In this document: positions 31,146-42,290 of the stretch, in pieces
Position numbering within the stretch: the first letter of the stretch is position 1
Layout of the letters: each line of letters starts with the position of its first letter
Origin: Siphonodentalium dalli
Lineage: Eukaryota; Mollusca; Scaphopoda; Gadilida; Siphonodentaliidae
Length of the DNA stretch: 64,000 nt
Direction: 5' to 3'
Assembly: GCA_032622095.1 (NCBI GenBank)
Contig: CP136061.1
Span: forward strand, 62,375,127 to 62,439,126
Position numbers and translations under genes: made by a program
The notes under the pieces: model-generated
Told to the model about the DNA's origin: nothing
Seen by the model: the letters and a program-made list of their open reading frames with translations, nothing else
The model's database searches: none

Positions 31146-32039
31146 TTGTCAGAATCCACCAATAAACGGCTATGTTAAATAGGTGTGTTGTCGAATGCCC
31201 ACCCGAACGATCGCCTGCCAACCGTCCCTCGCCATATCAAGACTCGACTAGAAACAACGCATGTAATAAATTTCTTAAACAATATCTGTTCCTAAATATA
31301 ATGTATTTCACAGTAGGTGAAAATACCAGCCCCCGATTGCACAATTAGACTACTTTTGTGAGCCGATTTTGCGCTGCGTCGCTACATGTAACAACCATGA
31401 CATTATTTTCCGGGCAATCAATTCAGTGCTGCCACCACGACTGTGAAATATATTACTATAAAGAACTGGTAAACTGGTAAAGAAATATGTTCCCTGCATT
31501 GTCATATCAAAGTTATAAAGTTCCACGTCAGAACAGCTGAGAACATCGAAAAGTTCCCAGGTTTTTAACTGGTGGTTTATAATCTCTGCGGTCGTAGCCA
31601 GAGTAGAGATTCGTCACATGATCTAATCTCAATACATGTATCAAAACATTTCAAGTGAGAAAAGTTGTTAAAGTCCTAGCGGACGCATGCACTCCCACAC
31701 CCATACATTTGTACACTGATTATATCGATTTCAGTTCGTTTCAATTAAATAACCCAGACAGTGGATGGGTTGACTGATAATCAAGTGTTTATTACCTAAT
31801 CAATTGTCGCGTTAATGGGATTTCTGAGAACAATAATTTTTCACGCCACTGTGTCGCGACATGTTAATATGGAAGGTAATTGTTCACGAAATGAGCCAAA
31901 TGCCTTAATACTTCACATACAAACTCCTTGAATATTCTTTCTTCCGGATAAATATGTGATCTATTTCTATTAACCCATGTAACATGCCATGATATTGATA
32001 ATAGAGATTATATAAACAAATATGTATATTGGTATATTT
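31146..32039. other. Intergenic stretch, nothing recognised
   Basis: No gene or clear repeat; the strand composition is ordinary for the window. Confidence 0.4.
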
Positions 32040-32345
32040 ATATAAATACTAGCTGAAACAGGCCCCTTCTGGAGCCTTTATTCGCGCACATTTGTACCTA
32101 AATATTCACATGGATTCATATTCGTCTTATTTGATTCTAAAATAAGCCCACAGTAAGTTTTTTTTTTTTAATTTTAATAAATTGTTTTAAATCAAAATTT
32201 TGAAAAACTAACGCCATTATAATCTCCACCAGGGTAACACGATTACCACATCAAATTTGGCTGAAATCGGCCAGGAGTATGGGAGACAAATCAGGACAGA
32301 CGGACAGACAGACATATCCTACTCTTTAATATATATATATAGATA
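32040..32345 (+). repeat. LINE/SINE-type 3' tail ending in ACAGACGGACAGACAG
   Basis: Begins with ACTAGCTGAAACAGGCCCCT and TGGAGCCTTTATTCGCGCAC. It ends with GGCTGAAATCGGCCAGGAGT, the ACAGACGG tract and (TA)n. A second diverged copy (GGAGCCTTTATTCGGCG ... AGACAAACGGACATACA ... CCTTTAATATATA) lies at 38700-38998. Confidence 0.7.
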
Positions 32346-32394
32346 TATAGTTGTATATTTCATTATTATCCATCCCTTAACTAACACTATTTCG

Positions 32395-32975
32395 GATTGG
32401 GCAAAAACCGTCACGTGATAATCCGGGGAAAAGTCACATTGGACTCCCGAAATTCATATTGGACTCCCGAGTGTTCAATATGACTTTTTTTTTACCGGGA
32501 CTCCGTGACGTCACGAAGTAACTCTGCCAAACGAATCGGTGAAATTGTGATGCGCGCGCAATACTGTGGTGGATATAGCAGACGTTTCACTTGCGCATTG
32601 AGTTTGGTTTTCACTTCCGTGTTTACTCTACCAAATAATGCTTCCCGATGATCAAATACAGGCTTATATAGAGTATCAAGTGCCGAGAAATACCAAAAAT
32701 AACCACACAAGTTTTATTCCCAAAATTTGGATAAACACAGAGATGGATAATAAAAATGTCATTAATCAATGTTGTGTACAGTATGTGTTTTCTTGTACTC
32801 GTAAGTAAAGTAAGTAATGCTTTATTCTCAGCCATTATAATACATGGTACATGGTTGTGGTGAAAAGTCATATTGGACTCGACACTGCGTCCAGGTTGTG
32901 GTGAAAAGTCATATTGGACACGACACCACAATCTGGACTCGTACAAGAAAAACACATACTGTACACAACATTGTA
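32395..32975. repeat. Cluster of AAAGTCATATTGGACTC repeats and inverted repeats
   Basis: The motif AAAAGTCAYATTGGACTC or its complement occurs at about 32430, 32452, 32470, 32862 and 32902. CACGTGATAATCCGGGG (32414 on) is loosely inverted to CCGGGACTCCGTGACG (about 32496). ATGTTGTGTACAGTATGTGT (about 32769) is inverted to ACACATACTGTACACAACAT (about 32951). The region probably holds one or two palindromic elements whose borders I cannot fix. Confidence 0.6.
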
Positions 32976-33059
32976 CAAGAAAACTAAGATGCATGCATCA
33001 GGTCGGCCGTGAACTGTCTACCATAGAATTGTTGTAGCTATCGATTATACATTTTGAAA

Positions 33060-33111
33060 CACCTGTCTGTATGTATGTATGTGTGTATGCATGAATGCAT
33101 GTGTGTATGTG
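33060..33111 (+). repeat. (GTAT)n/(TGTG)n microsatellite
   Basis: GTATGTATGTATGTGTGTAT followed by GCATGAATGCATGTGTGTATG. Confidence 0.9.
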
Positions 33112-33124
33112 TTATAGACTCTAA

Positions 33125-33865
33125 CACTGCTCGAATTTGGTATTTAACGTGTCAACTTGACCTCGCTCATAGGCATGTTTCTGGACCTTGACCGATCCGA
33201 CTAAAAATTTGTGTGTAGGACTACTTCGATCCCGGGAGCAATATGGACGGGTCCAATTTCACGTGGGACCATGTTCTCGAACGTGCTGATATAGGCATGT
33301 TTCTGGACCAATTGAACAATAGTTTGGCCAGACGCTGTATATACTGGGTACTGTCACAAAAATATCCCTAACTAGCCCGAACGAAGTCGAGTACATCAGC
33401 TAGTCTAATATATGGCCGGGAAAACTGCCTGACATATTTGACGAAATTTGATACCTAGGGAAAATTATTTCCAGGGAGTATTTTGGACGGGTCAAATCTT
33501 GATCCCGACCTGACTTTGACATTCAAAAAGATCAATTCAAGGTCAAATCTGGTAAAACGGAAGTATTTCAACGAAATTTGATACCTACTGTTACTTTTGT
33601 CCCAGGAGTGTTTCGGGTGGTTCAAATCATGACCCTGACCTGATCTTGACATTCAAAATTGTCAATTCAAGGTCAAATCGGGTAAAGCCGGGCGGATTTC
33701 GACGGGTACTTTTGTCGTGACTTTTGTCCGGGGAGTGTTTTGGACGGGTCAAATCGTGACCCCGACATGACCTTCACCTTTAAAATAGTCAATTCAAGGT
33801 TAAATCGCGCAATTCTCCGAAAATCAGAGGGGAACATCCCGGACGAAGTCGGGTCCACCAGCTAC
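33125..33865 (+). repeat. Tandem ~128-bp units ending in (GAA)CGAAGTCGGGT..CAGCTA
   Basis: Units near 33440, 33567 and 33698 share ACGAAATTTGATACCTA, (GGGAGT)GTTTTGGACGGGTCAAAT, GACC-GACCTGA-CTTGACATTC and GTCAATTCAAGGTCAAATC. A variant lies at 33165-33310. Two termini (CCGAACGAAGTCGAGTACAT at 33368; CCGGACGAAGTCGGGTCCAC at 33838) mark the ends of two insertions. Confidence 0.75.
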
Positions 33866-34109
33866 TATTATATATTTCTAGATATATTTCTAAATACCTG
33901 TATATTGTACAAAGAAATGTTTGACAAATATATCTGTATCAATATTACCATGCGGGTCATTAAAATAGATACGACGAAACAAATTTTGAAGGGTGCATGT
34001 ATCAGGTAAATTTTTATATTTCAAATGATGACAGGAATGCGGAAAGTTGAAGTACCTACGTAATACTGGCTATCCGCATGAAGAGATATACATGTATATA
34101 AAAAGAAGA

Positions 34110-34620
34110 TAGAAGATGACTGCTGGCGACAATGTTTTCCAAAAAAATTCAAAGCATTCGATAGCTCCCATCTAGTTGTCAGCCCGAAGATCAATATGAA
34201 GTTTGGTGACTATCAGATGAGGGATATATGTCTGTACAGTTGCTAAACAATTCAGTCATGCAAAAGATGATCAAAGAGTAAGATACCAAATTGCTGCCTG
34301 TGGTAATGTTTTTTAACGAAATTCGGGAAAATTAAATTACTCTCACGCTGGTTATCCAGAAGATCATTGTGGAATCTGGTGACGATCGGACAAGGGGTGT
34401 CGTATGTAGGATCAACCAAATTATTTAGCCATAAAAATAGTAAAATTGAAGATCACCGCTGGCAGTGATGTCTTCACAATGACAGTTTGGGAACAAAATA
34501 TGGCTCACATCTAGCGGTGACCCAAAATATCCACATGAGAAAAAGTTCTCCAATAAAAGCTGACTGCAGGGTGCGCCAATTGATTCAAATTCGAAATTTA
34601 GCAGGGTGTACTGCTTGTGG
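34110..34620 (+). repeat. Tandem ~155-bp units of a GGCGAC/TGGTGAC-type 3' tail
   Basis: Units near 34115, 34288 and 34440 share (TGACTGCTGGCGACAATGTT), TTTTCC-AAAATTC, CTCCCATCTAG-TGTCAGCCC, AGATCAATATGAAGTTTGGT and a GATCGGA-ATGAG(GG) motif. A fourth diverged unit lies at 35225-35400. These are repeats of the retroelement 3'-tail class; no gene. Confidence 0.75.
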
Positions 34621-35224
34621 CCATGTTTTCCCCGCAAATTTGATAGACTGATGGACAAAACCACTGAATCCGTTGAATCAATATACATGTATACATTGAT
34701 TAATTTATATGCATTGTTATACACAGTACTGGTATATAAAGGTACTGAAAATAACTATATTACTAGTATACATAAAATAAACCATATATCATGGCTATGG
34801 GTTCATGACAGCTGAGAACTTGGTGTGAATTAAAGAGTGGTGGTTTCTCAAGCATATCTAACCCTCCACGTTAGAAACATGCCATTAAATGTCATAAGTA
34901 TAATCTAGCTTGAGGACAGAAGTGATCCATAAAACCCCCCTTAATTCAACCAGGTCCTCGCGCGATGTATGGTCGATCACATGATGATCTAGGGGGGATT
35001 AGAATTGTTGTATAAAAACAGCACTGCTTGTAAATATAAAATAAAATAGTGCTACATCTTATTACAGATTATTGCCATATATAATCAGTGATTATACAGA
35101 CAGTCTGACAAAATAAAGTTTCAGTGACACTCTATCCGAAGAGGGGAATAATTTCATCTGTTACAGTCAATGGAGCAATTATGAATCTGGAAAGGTGAAA
35201 TTTCTAAGTAATACTAGATATCGA
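34621..35224. other. Intergenic stretch, nothing recognised
   Basis: No coding or repeat signal beyond AT-rich tracts. Confidence 0.35.
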
Positions 35225-35407
35225 CATAACGCGATAACATATAACGTAAATGCAATATGGCCGCTGGCGACCATTTTTTCCTATGAAATTAAAAAAATAT
35301 TTGATGGCTCTCATCTGATAGATCAATATCAAGATAAATATGAAGTTTGGTGATGATCGGATGAGTGAAGTGGACTGTGGTCTGTGCTAAACGGTTTGGT
35401 AATGTTT

Positions 35408-35711
35408 AAAAAGATTCTTACCTTAATATTTTTATGTTCACTTTATAAACTTCACTGAGTCATCTTTGTCATGTATTGAGTTTGATATCTTTTGTTAACA
35501 GTTTATAAATTATGTATGTCTCATGTTTGTTATTTTAATTTATGTGTTTATTATCATTAAATAAAGTTGCATTCCTTAAAAAGATTCTTACCTCAATGTT
35601 TTTATGTTCACTTTATAAACTCCACTGAGTCATCTTTGTCATGTATTGAATTTGATATCTTTGGTTAACAGTTTATAAATTATGTATGTCTCGTGTTCGT
35701 TATTATATTAT
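35408..35711 (+). repeat. 170-bp tandem duplication
   Basis: 35408-35577 and 35578-35711 both start AAAAAGATTCTTACC and contain TTTTTATGTTCACTTTATAA, CACTGAGTCATCTTTGTCAT and TTAACAGTTTATAAATTATG, about 95% identical. Each contains TGAGTCA. Confidence 0.9.
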
Positions 35712-36619
35712 ATACACTTTATAGTGTGTTTTCAGAACGAAATTTTTTTTTTTTAATTTGTAAATTTAAAAACAATTCAAACGTTGTTGTATTCCATGTC
35801 CCAGCCCGGACATATACACCAAATTTCAATAGTATTCATTGAGAAACAACGGACAAAACGCTATATAACACCCGTATACATATTTTATTCCGAGCCGGAC
35901 TCATCCTCGGGTACATGTTATAGTAGGTACCGAATTTACACACGTCGACTGGGGCGAGTTGGCCCTGTGGCGGTCAGGCCGATTCCGGCATCTTCTATAA
36001 TTTACCGTATGTATCCGTTTACGCGTAGTTTACTTTAGAAAGTTCCGCAATTAATACCGTAAATAGAGCGACCATATTTGACAGAGAATGCCTCTGTTAT
36101 TGATTATCAAGTTGCTATACATTAAAAACGACAAATTCACATGCTCGTTCAAGCGCAGTAGTCTATTTTCCCCATGTTAAAGGACATCCACAAATACTAA
36201 ATAACGCTAACCTACTGCCGAATGTTTTACACGACAACTGTTAACATATTTGGGCTGAATTCATCTGACGCGGTATTATTCCTCAAAATAAACAACAAAA
36301 CCATCGTTACTTGGAAATGTAGTTTGGGCTAACATTTACATAAATCCTCCACATCATTTATTCGACACACATGTCAGATGAAAAACAGACATGAAGTAAA
36401 CGGCCAAATTGGCCGAAATAATAACTTTCTATCATCGCACGAAATAATTACGTATGAATCGAAATCACCGTCCTCACGTGTGTGTCTATGGTACAACCAC
36501 TTGTGGGCCTTCTTATTTCACGCCGGCTAAATGTATAACATTTATCACATTGAGATACCTTTCACGCTAAACCCAGGTATGATCATGTGTTCCCAACAAC
36601 GTAACATTCGAAACGACCC
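35712..36619. other. Intergenic stretch, nothing recognised
   Basis: The frame at 35784-36038 overlaps CCGGACATATACACCAAATTTC, a retroelement-tail-like phrase, and has no protein motif. No RNA gene recognised. Confidence 0.4.
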
Positions 36620-36835
36620 GGAAATGTGCGATAGGTTCGAACCCCGACATGGGCGGAAATCGGGACCGATTTTCAAGCTTGATCTTAGTTGAGGGACATC
36701 TCAATGTGTCATTCTAATCGACACATGGCCATTTCGATAATAAATGAGAATTTGTTCACGCTCACTGCATGAAGTAAGCGCATTTGAAGCAATGAACACT
36801 CATACTGAGTCCGTGCCTCCATAGATTTGATATAT
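36620..36835 (+). mobile_element. tRNA-derived SINE copy with perfect B box
   Basis: GGTTCGAACCCC (36634-36645) is a consensus RNA-polymerase-III B box, followed by the family body (CGGAAATCGGGACCGATTTT, CAAGCTTGATCTTAGTTGAG) and the tail CTGAGTCCGTGCCTCCATAG. The A-box part of the head is not recognisable, so the copy is 5'-damaged. Confidence 0.7.
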
Positions 36836-36989
36836 AAGCCAGTACCAGTAATCATATGGTAACGTGTATAATTTCGGAGGAAGTGTATTGTGCTGTTCCA
36901 ATATAATGGTAGATCCGTTCCGTGTCAAAATTAGAACCCAAGTTCAGACTGATACGCTTCACGACTCTCGGTGAAAGGGCTTCCTTTTT

Positions 36990-37243
36990 AATTATGCCCC
37001 CGTAGCCGAGGTGGTTATGTCGTGGATACGATCATCGCAGTTTGGACTAGACGAGGTAATTAGTGCGGGTTCTAACCCCGACATGGGCGAAAATAGGGAC
37101 CGATTTTCAAGCTTGATCTGTTGAGGGATGTCTCAATATGTCATTCTGATCGATACATGGCCATTTTTCGATAAGAAATGAGAATTTATTGGGTACGTTT
37201 GAAGCAACGAACACTCACACTGAGTCCGTGCCTCCATAAATCT
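36990..37243 (+). mobile_element. tRNA-derived SINE, best-preserved copy
   Basis: The head has an A box (TAGCCGAGGTGG at about 37002-37013) and a B box (GGTTCTAACCCC at 37068-37079) about 55 bp apart, the normal tRNA-type internal promoter spacing. The body and 3' end (ACACTGAGTCCGTGCCTCCA) match the copy at 36620 at about 90%. In a living copy, polymerase III would transcribe it from these boxes. It does not fold as a functional tRNA by eye. Confidence 0.8.
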
Positions 37244-37658
37244 TATTACGTATATACTTGGACAATAATTCAGTCTACTAACCCATATGTATGAACGGAA
37301 ATGTTGTTTAATATGCTGTAATTTCCGGACAAGAAACTATTCAACTACATGACGTGTATAAAGATAATATGACGGTCACGTTGTGCAGATGCACGCCCCA
37401 ATAAACACACAGAAGAGTCACACATGTAGCAATGGTGGATGAGTATTTGTATGGTAATATATTCATTCAATATAAGCATTATTTATACAAATTTTTGTCC
37501 ATGACAATAATAGTTGAATTGTGCATAATATGGTAAAATAACCAAACTTCATGTTTGTCATCCTGAGGTGATACTTTGACGATATGTATATCATGCAAGC
37601 AAAGGAGGGTCAATGTAACCTCTGCACAAAATACATGGTCGCCACTATCCCAAAACCT
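37244..37658. other. Intergenic stretch, nothing recognised
   Basis: No coding or repeat signal; a 65-codon minus frame (37479-37676) crosses the next element's end and is not supported. Confidence 0.35.
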
Positions 37659-37661
37659 TAA

Positions 37662-39426
37662 GGCCCGATTCGTCATCTCAGGTTTAAACCTGGTCTACGT
37701 AAACCTCTAGGTTTAAACCGCCGTGAGTCAGCAAAATCCGTGGTTTAAACCCGCGACCGCAGGTCTAAGTGACGCATTCGTTTAAACCTGGTCCAGCCAG
37801 TCAGTGGTTTATCAGCAGTGCCTCTGTATCGTCGAGATAATTAATCGTACGTTCCTAATGCGGACCGCCTCGTTTTATTGATTGCGAAAATCAATAATTA
37901 TGACAGCGACCATATTTTATTGGAAATTTATTAGCGATAAGCACTCACACCTATAAAGCATGTGGGGATAAGTTTTTGTCAATTTCGATATCTTGTTTGC
38001 GTTTTATAAGCTTAAACCGGCAACTATACCATCTAATTCGGCGATCCAGCTAAACCAGCTTTACCGAGGCTAAACTTGAGATGACGAATCCGTCTTTTCT
38101 TCATCGCGGTTTAGAATTGTCAAACTATCAATCACAGGGTAGAGCTGTAAATTATCTCGAGTGAGGGCGTGTCTAAGTGGCGGCTGCCGACTGGTGTTAT
38201 CATGTCACAGTTGATTCATTCGCACGTGAGCTTTTCTCAGATATGGACATGTTCCTTCAATATTAATTTTACAACTATCTTGTGTGTTGTTTTTGTTTTT
38301 TGGCATTTGGCAATCACAAATACTGGTGTTTCTACGAATTCATTTGAATGGTTCAACGTTTTAATTTTGACACCAAAACCATGCTAATGCATGACCACAT
38401 ATGCTATACACATAGTTTGCCATCCTAAACTTATATTGCTATATGAGTCAAATTTGATAACATATTTTGATGTAGGTCATGCCACAAAGCTCTACTCTGG
38501 GTCCGCCCATAAATGCCCATAATATTCCACCAGTTCAAAACCTGGGAACTTTTTGATTTTCTGCACGACGTAAAATTTAATACATTGAAAAAAAGCAACG
38601 CATGTAATATGGTTGCCCACTTCAAACAGTTCAGATGCCGCTTCTGGTGTGCACTCATAAGCAAATTGCTTTTACTTGATTGACCTCTTGGTCCAGTATT
38701 GACTCGATTATGGAGCCTTTATTCGGCGTCAGAGGAGGAGCCTGCGTCAAATTTGCGCACATTTTGATCATTTGAACATTTTAATTAAAAAAAAAATTTA
38801 ATTAAATTTGAAACAAATGTTAATATAAATTTTAAATATTGTTTCTTGTTAGATACAACTCCTTACTCAATTTAGCAACACAATTTTTTCATTTTAAAAA
38901 AATTAAATTTTCTTATTTTCAAATCAGTTTTAGAACAGTTGCGAACAGACAAACGGACATACATATATACAGCTCCTATACCCTTTAATATATACAGATA
39001 TAAATGTAAATACATCAAAGTTTGTCTTTGCGGGTAAAGCATCGTGTAGAAAATCACAAACAAAGTGATAAACAGCGCGTGAAACTCGTGCTGATAGACA
39101 TGCCCTTTATCAGATGATTTAAACCCAGAATGAGATCGGATTAATGGCCCATGAGCGATACTCATTTCTCAATGAATAAATCCAATGAGCGTGCACGTGT
39201 TCGCGATAATTTATGACATGTCAATAACCATTATATCGGCTTGTCTTTTGGTCCGATTGGTAAGAGGGTAGTTTGACTGCTTGCTCATATCACCGAATCG
39301 AGTTGTCAATTAGCTGGAAACTGAACGACAAAAACCCACCCTTAGACCCGATTTGACTGGACCGCCAATGTAGGTTTAAACCAGGTTTAAACTCGGAGGT
39401 TTAAACCTGAGATGACGAATCCGGCC
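37662..39426. mobile_element. PIF/Harbinger-like element, GGCCCGATTCGTCATCTC ends, TAA duplication
   Basis: Left end GGCCCGATTCGTCATCTCAG and right end, complemented, GGCCGGATTCGTCATCTCAG; both continue into GTTTAAACC repeats. TAA flanks at 37659-37661 and 39427-39429 match the 3-bp T(W)A duplication of PIF/Harbinger. A third end-like sequence (AACTTGAGATGACGAATCCG, 38073-38092) points the same way as the right end, suggesting a ~430-bp derivative or nested insertions. The interior holds a LINE/SINE tail (38700-38998) and no transposase frame. Confidence 0.65.
38700..38998 (+). repeat. Second copy of the 32.0-kb 3'-tail repeat
   Basis: GGAGCCTTTATTCGGCGTCA, TTTGCGCACATTTTGA, AACAGACAAACGGACATACA and CCCTTTAATATATACAGAT are shared, in the same order, with 32080-32345. 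Confidence 0.65.
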
Positions 39427-39759
39427 TAATTGTTTGAGCGCGATACGATTCGTCGTCACATCTAGTAATCGCTTTAGAAGGCAATAATAACTGAACTTGT
39501 TTGGTTTGACTTTGCATGCAATATTAAATTTTGTTCTCTATACGCACTAATACTTGTCAATATTACACTAGCTATCCCATTTCGTAGCAACATTAGACCA
39601 TCAGCTCTATTGCATGAGCGTGCGCCAATAGACAGACACACGTCATACCAAGGTGACAGCCACCAATTTTGGAGACGATATTTAGTCATCATCATTTCCA
39701 GACAGTATATAAGTCACTAAGCATTTGCATCACTTGGAATTTCTGCCGACTTTGAGATG

Positions 39760-40535
39760 AAAATTCGTTGTTCAAACCTACGATTACATCCGCGAAGTGC
39801 CAATCATGCAATCTTAATGGTGTATGGAGAAGGTCACGGGACATACTGGTCATACGAGTCGAAACGTGATGTGAGATGCGCTTAGCATGACATATATTCA
39901 TCAATCTGCAACTGATGATGGTCTTATCAAAACATTTTGGAATCTTTTTAACTCATTGGGAGTAATTTTCAAAAATTTAGAAATTCTACCTTTGGCATTA
40001 AATGAATCTTGTTTTTGTGGGGTACGTTCTAAAACTATTTTCAAAATTCTAATAAACCGCTCCAGGGTCCAGCTTCCACCTCAAAATTCATGTCATCAGA
40101 ACTAGGAGCAATTTGTCTGCGAGAAATTGGGACCTTGGTCATCATCACATTTGGCATCTAATCTTCTTTAATATGCCTAGCAGACAACCTCCCCTTTCTT
40201 TTGACATCCATACATTTTTGCACCACCTTCATTATGTGGGGAAATTATATGACGGATAGGTTGTTGTAAGCCATTATTTCTTTCACTCTACTTATGTTGA
40301 CAAACGGAAAGGCCGCAAGGTCCGTCAGCCAGTGCTCCATTCTGACTTGTTATTGTCATTCCGGAGGGCTAGGTGTGATTTTCATTGACCCGGGCAGATG
40401 TGTTACCTTGTCAGACACCCACTTACCTGTATTGGTTAACCTATAAAATTCGTTGTTCAAACCAACGATTACATCCGCGAAGTGCCAACCGTGCAATCTT
40501 GATGGTTTATGGAGAAAGTCACGCGACATACTGGT
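39760..40535 (-). repeat. Two ~91-bp related segments with a conserved reading frame
   Basis: 39760-39850 and 40445-40535 share AAAATTCGTTGTTCAAACC, CGATTACATCCGCGAAGTGC, GTGTATGGAGAA or GTTTATGGAGAA and GACATACTGGTC at about 91% identity. On the minus strand both are open and both encode a segment close to LHDWHFADVIVGLNNEF preceded by MSRD-LH-P-RL. They could be duplicated exons or a dispersed repeat. The same pair recurs 2836 bp further on in the second unit. Confidence 0.65.
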
Positions 40536-41475
40536 CCTTGGCCCAATTAAACTATTGGTCAATTTCGCAATAACTCCATCAATCTTAGTAGTTAACCCAC
40601 TTTCCCCATAACCATTTGACCACATATTAGACAGAGAAAAAGATGTTGGCATGTTTAATATCGACAACCGTCGCAATTGCCACCATTAAGGTTCATTCCA
40701 TGCACGACATTTACATGTCCACTTCGTCTCAAATAAAGCTGATGGAGAAATGTATGTAACTTATGTTCCGATTCTAGGACCACCACCATCATCATCATCT
40801 CCATCGTCATATTATATCGTCTTCGTCGCGATTGTAGTCTTCGTCGCTGTGTTAATTTTTCAAACAGTAATAAGAGAAAAGCTCTTTATTCATATGCCAA
40901 ATCCCATTCATAACAACGAACGCTTTTAACATTTGTAGTTAATCCTGTGGACCCGATTATTTTTAATCTTATGACTTGACTATTCGCGGCATATAAAGTT
41001 GACATAAAGACACAAGCGAGCATTACTGGGTATAATTCGGCACTCCAACCAATATCGACCAACCCGCGTTCAATGCTATGCAAAATTGGTATATGTATCG
41101 CATTTGATCATATCTCATCCTATACGCCAGACAAAACACTGCATGGCGCAATATTCTGTCTTAGTTTTATATGAAAGTCGGGGAATTTATAACTATCAAA
41201 TACAGCAACTAATTCTGAATTATAGAAACCGTATGCGGTGCAATGGGTGCGTAGTTTTTCTTGTGTGCGCAATTGAAGCATAAATTTCCACATAGGACAA
41301 GCCACGAGAATTAATATGTCATACAAATTGATTGCAATTCAGTCCCCCTTACCACAACGCACTGCGATAAGCCGAGACCATTATTGTGTGGCTCACGGAA
41401 ACACCCAGACTGGGTGAATCCATATTATCCAGACCCGCTGCGTTCGTCTGATCAAATAACATGGAATTCCATTAA

Positions 41476-42007
41476 CACAGTGGGGAATCACGTGGTTTCA
41501 AGTTGATGAGTATCACGCATTCAAAATGGCCGAGGCGATCTAAGACGCGACCAGTAGCGCGGAAAAAGGGCAATAAGCTAAGAAATGACATATTACATAG
41601 TATTTTGACATCTACGAGCAGATGCTATACTATTTTTCAAACAACCTGATAACTCATTTATGTCCAAATTCACATTTGTTTGCTCTAACATTCTGACCAA
41701 AGTTGTCAGTCGAAGGATTTTCCAATATGTATGGACTGGTGTATTCCACGGCAACTTTGGTCACAATGTAATAGAAAACCACCAAGTATTTCCGAACAAA
41801 TAAGGTATCAACTTGTTTCAAAAAAACCAGCATATGCTCGTAACAATCAAACTGCTAAGTTTTTTGTCTGTTCCTCGTGTAGTATGATTTTGTCTGTTCC
41901 TCGTATAGTATGATTTTGTCTGTTCCTCGTATAGTATGATTTTGTGCGTTTGCACATTTTGAATGCTGGTACTCACCAACCTCGAAACCACGTGATTCCC
42001 CACCGTG
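41476..42007. mobile_element. Transib-like MITE, 532 bp, CACAGTG/CACGGTG ends, TSD ATTAA (first unit)
   Basis: Left end CACAGTGGGGAATCACGTGG; right end, complemented, CACGGTGGGGAATCACGTGG. The match extends ~50 bp through GTTTC...GAGTA...GCATTCAAAATG. ATTAA flanks at 41471-41475 and 42008-42012. Related along its length to 29922-30401 (for example GTTGTCAGTCG-AGG and GGTATCA-CTTGTTT). CACAGTG equals the consensus heptamer of recombination signal sequences. Confidence 0.85.
41862..41945 (+). repeat. Three copies of a 28-bp repeat inside the MITE
   Basis: The unit TTTGTCTGTTCCTCGTATAG plus TATGATTT is repeated three times with one G/A difference. An identical set lies at 44698-44781. Confidence 0.95.
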
Positions 42008-42290
42008 ATTAATTTCAGTTGTGATGCTATTTGTGGTTGGCTGACGTAATGCTTTTGATGGGATTCAAATTTGTTTCGCTAATTTACTGTTGAATTAGCC
42101 CGTGGTGACAATATGATTTCCCGATAGGGATTACGATTCATATGTTTAAAAATGGTCGAAAAACGATAATACAACATGTAGCTGAAAAGTCCATCATTCA
42201 GTTACGAGTAATACTATTTGCGACCATTCTAACATATGAATCGGACATGCCCTTTTAAGACATAAATGAAGAAAGCTACATGTATCACAT

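Larger units (their letters stand above)
39455..42290 (+). repeat. 2836-bp tandem duplication, first unit
   Basis: Every position compared is identical to 42291-45125, offset 2836. The left border is inside CGTCGTCACATCTAG and the right border at GTATCACA; the junction shares TCACA microhomology. It contains a Transib-like MITE (41476-42007), a duplicated ~90-bp segment (39760-39850 and 40445-40535) and a 28-bp tandem repeat (41862-41945). No gene recognised. Confidence 0.95.

Noticed and set aside
36995-37079. True tRNA gene
   Set aside because: A and B boxes are present but the arms do not pair as a cloverleaf by eye and the body continues as a SINE repeated elsewhere in the window.
41476-42007. 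PiggyBac-type element because ATTAA contains TTAA
   Set aside because: Ends are symmetric only when the full ATTAA is outside the element, and the related copy at 29922 has AGTAT, which excludes TTAA targeting.
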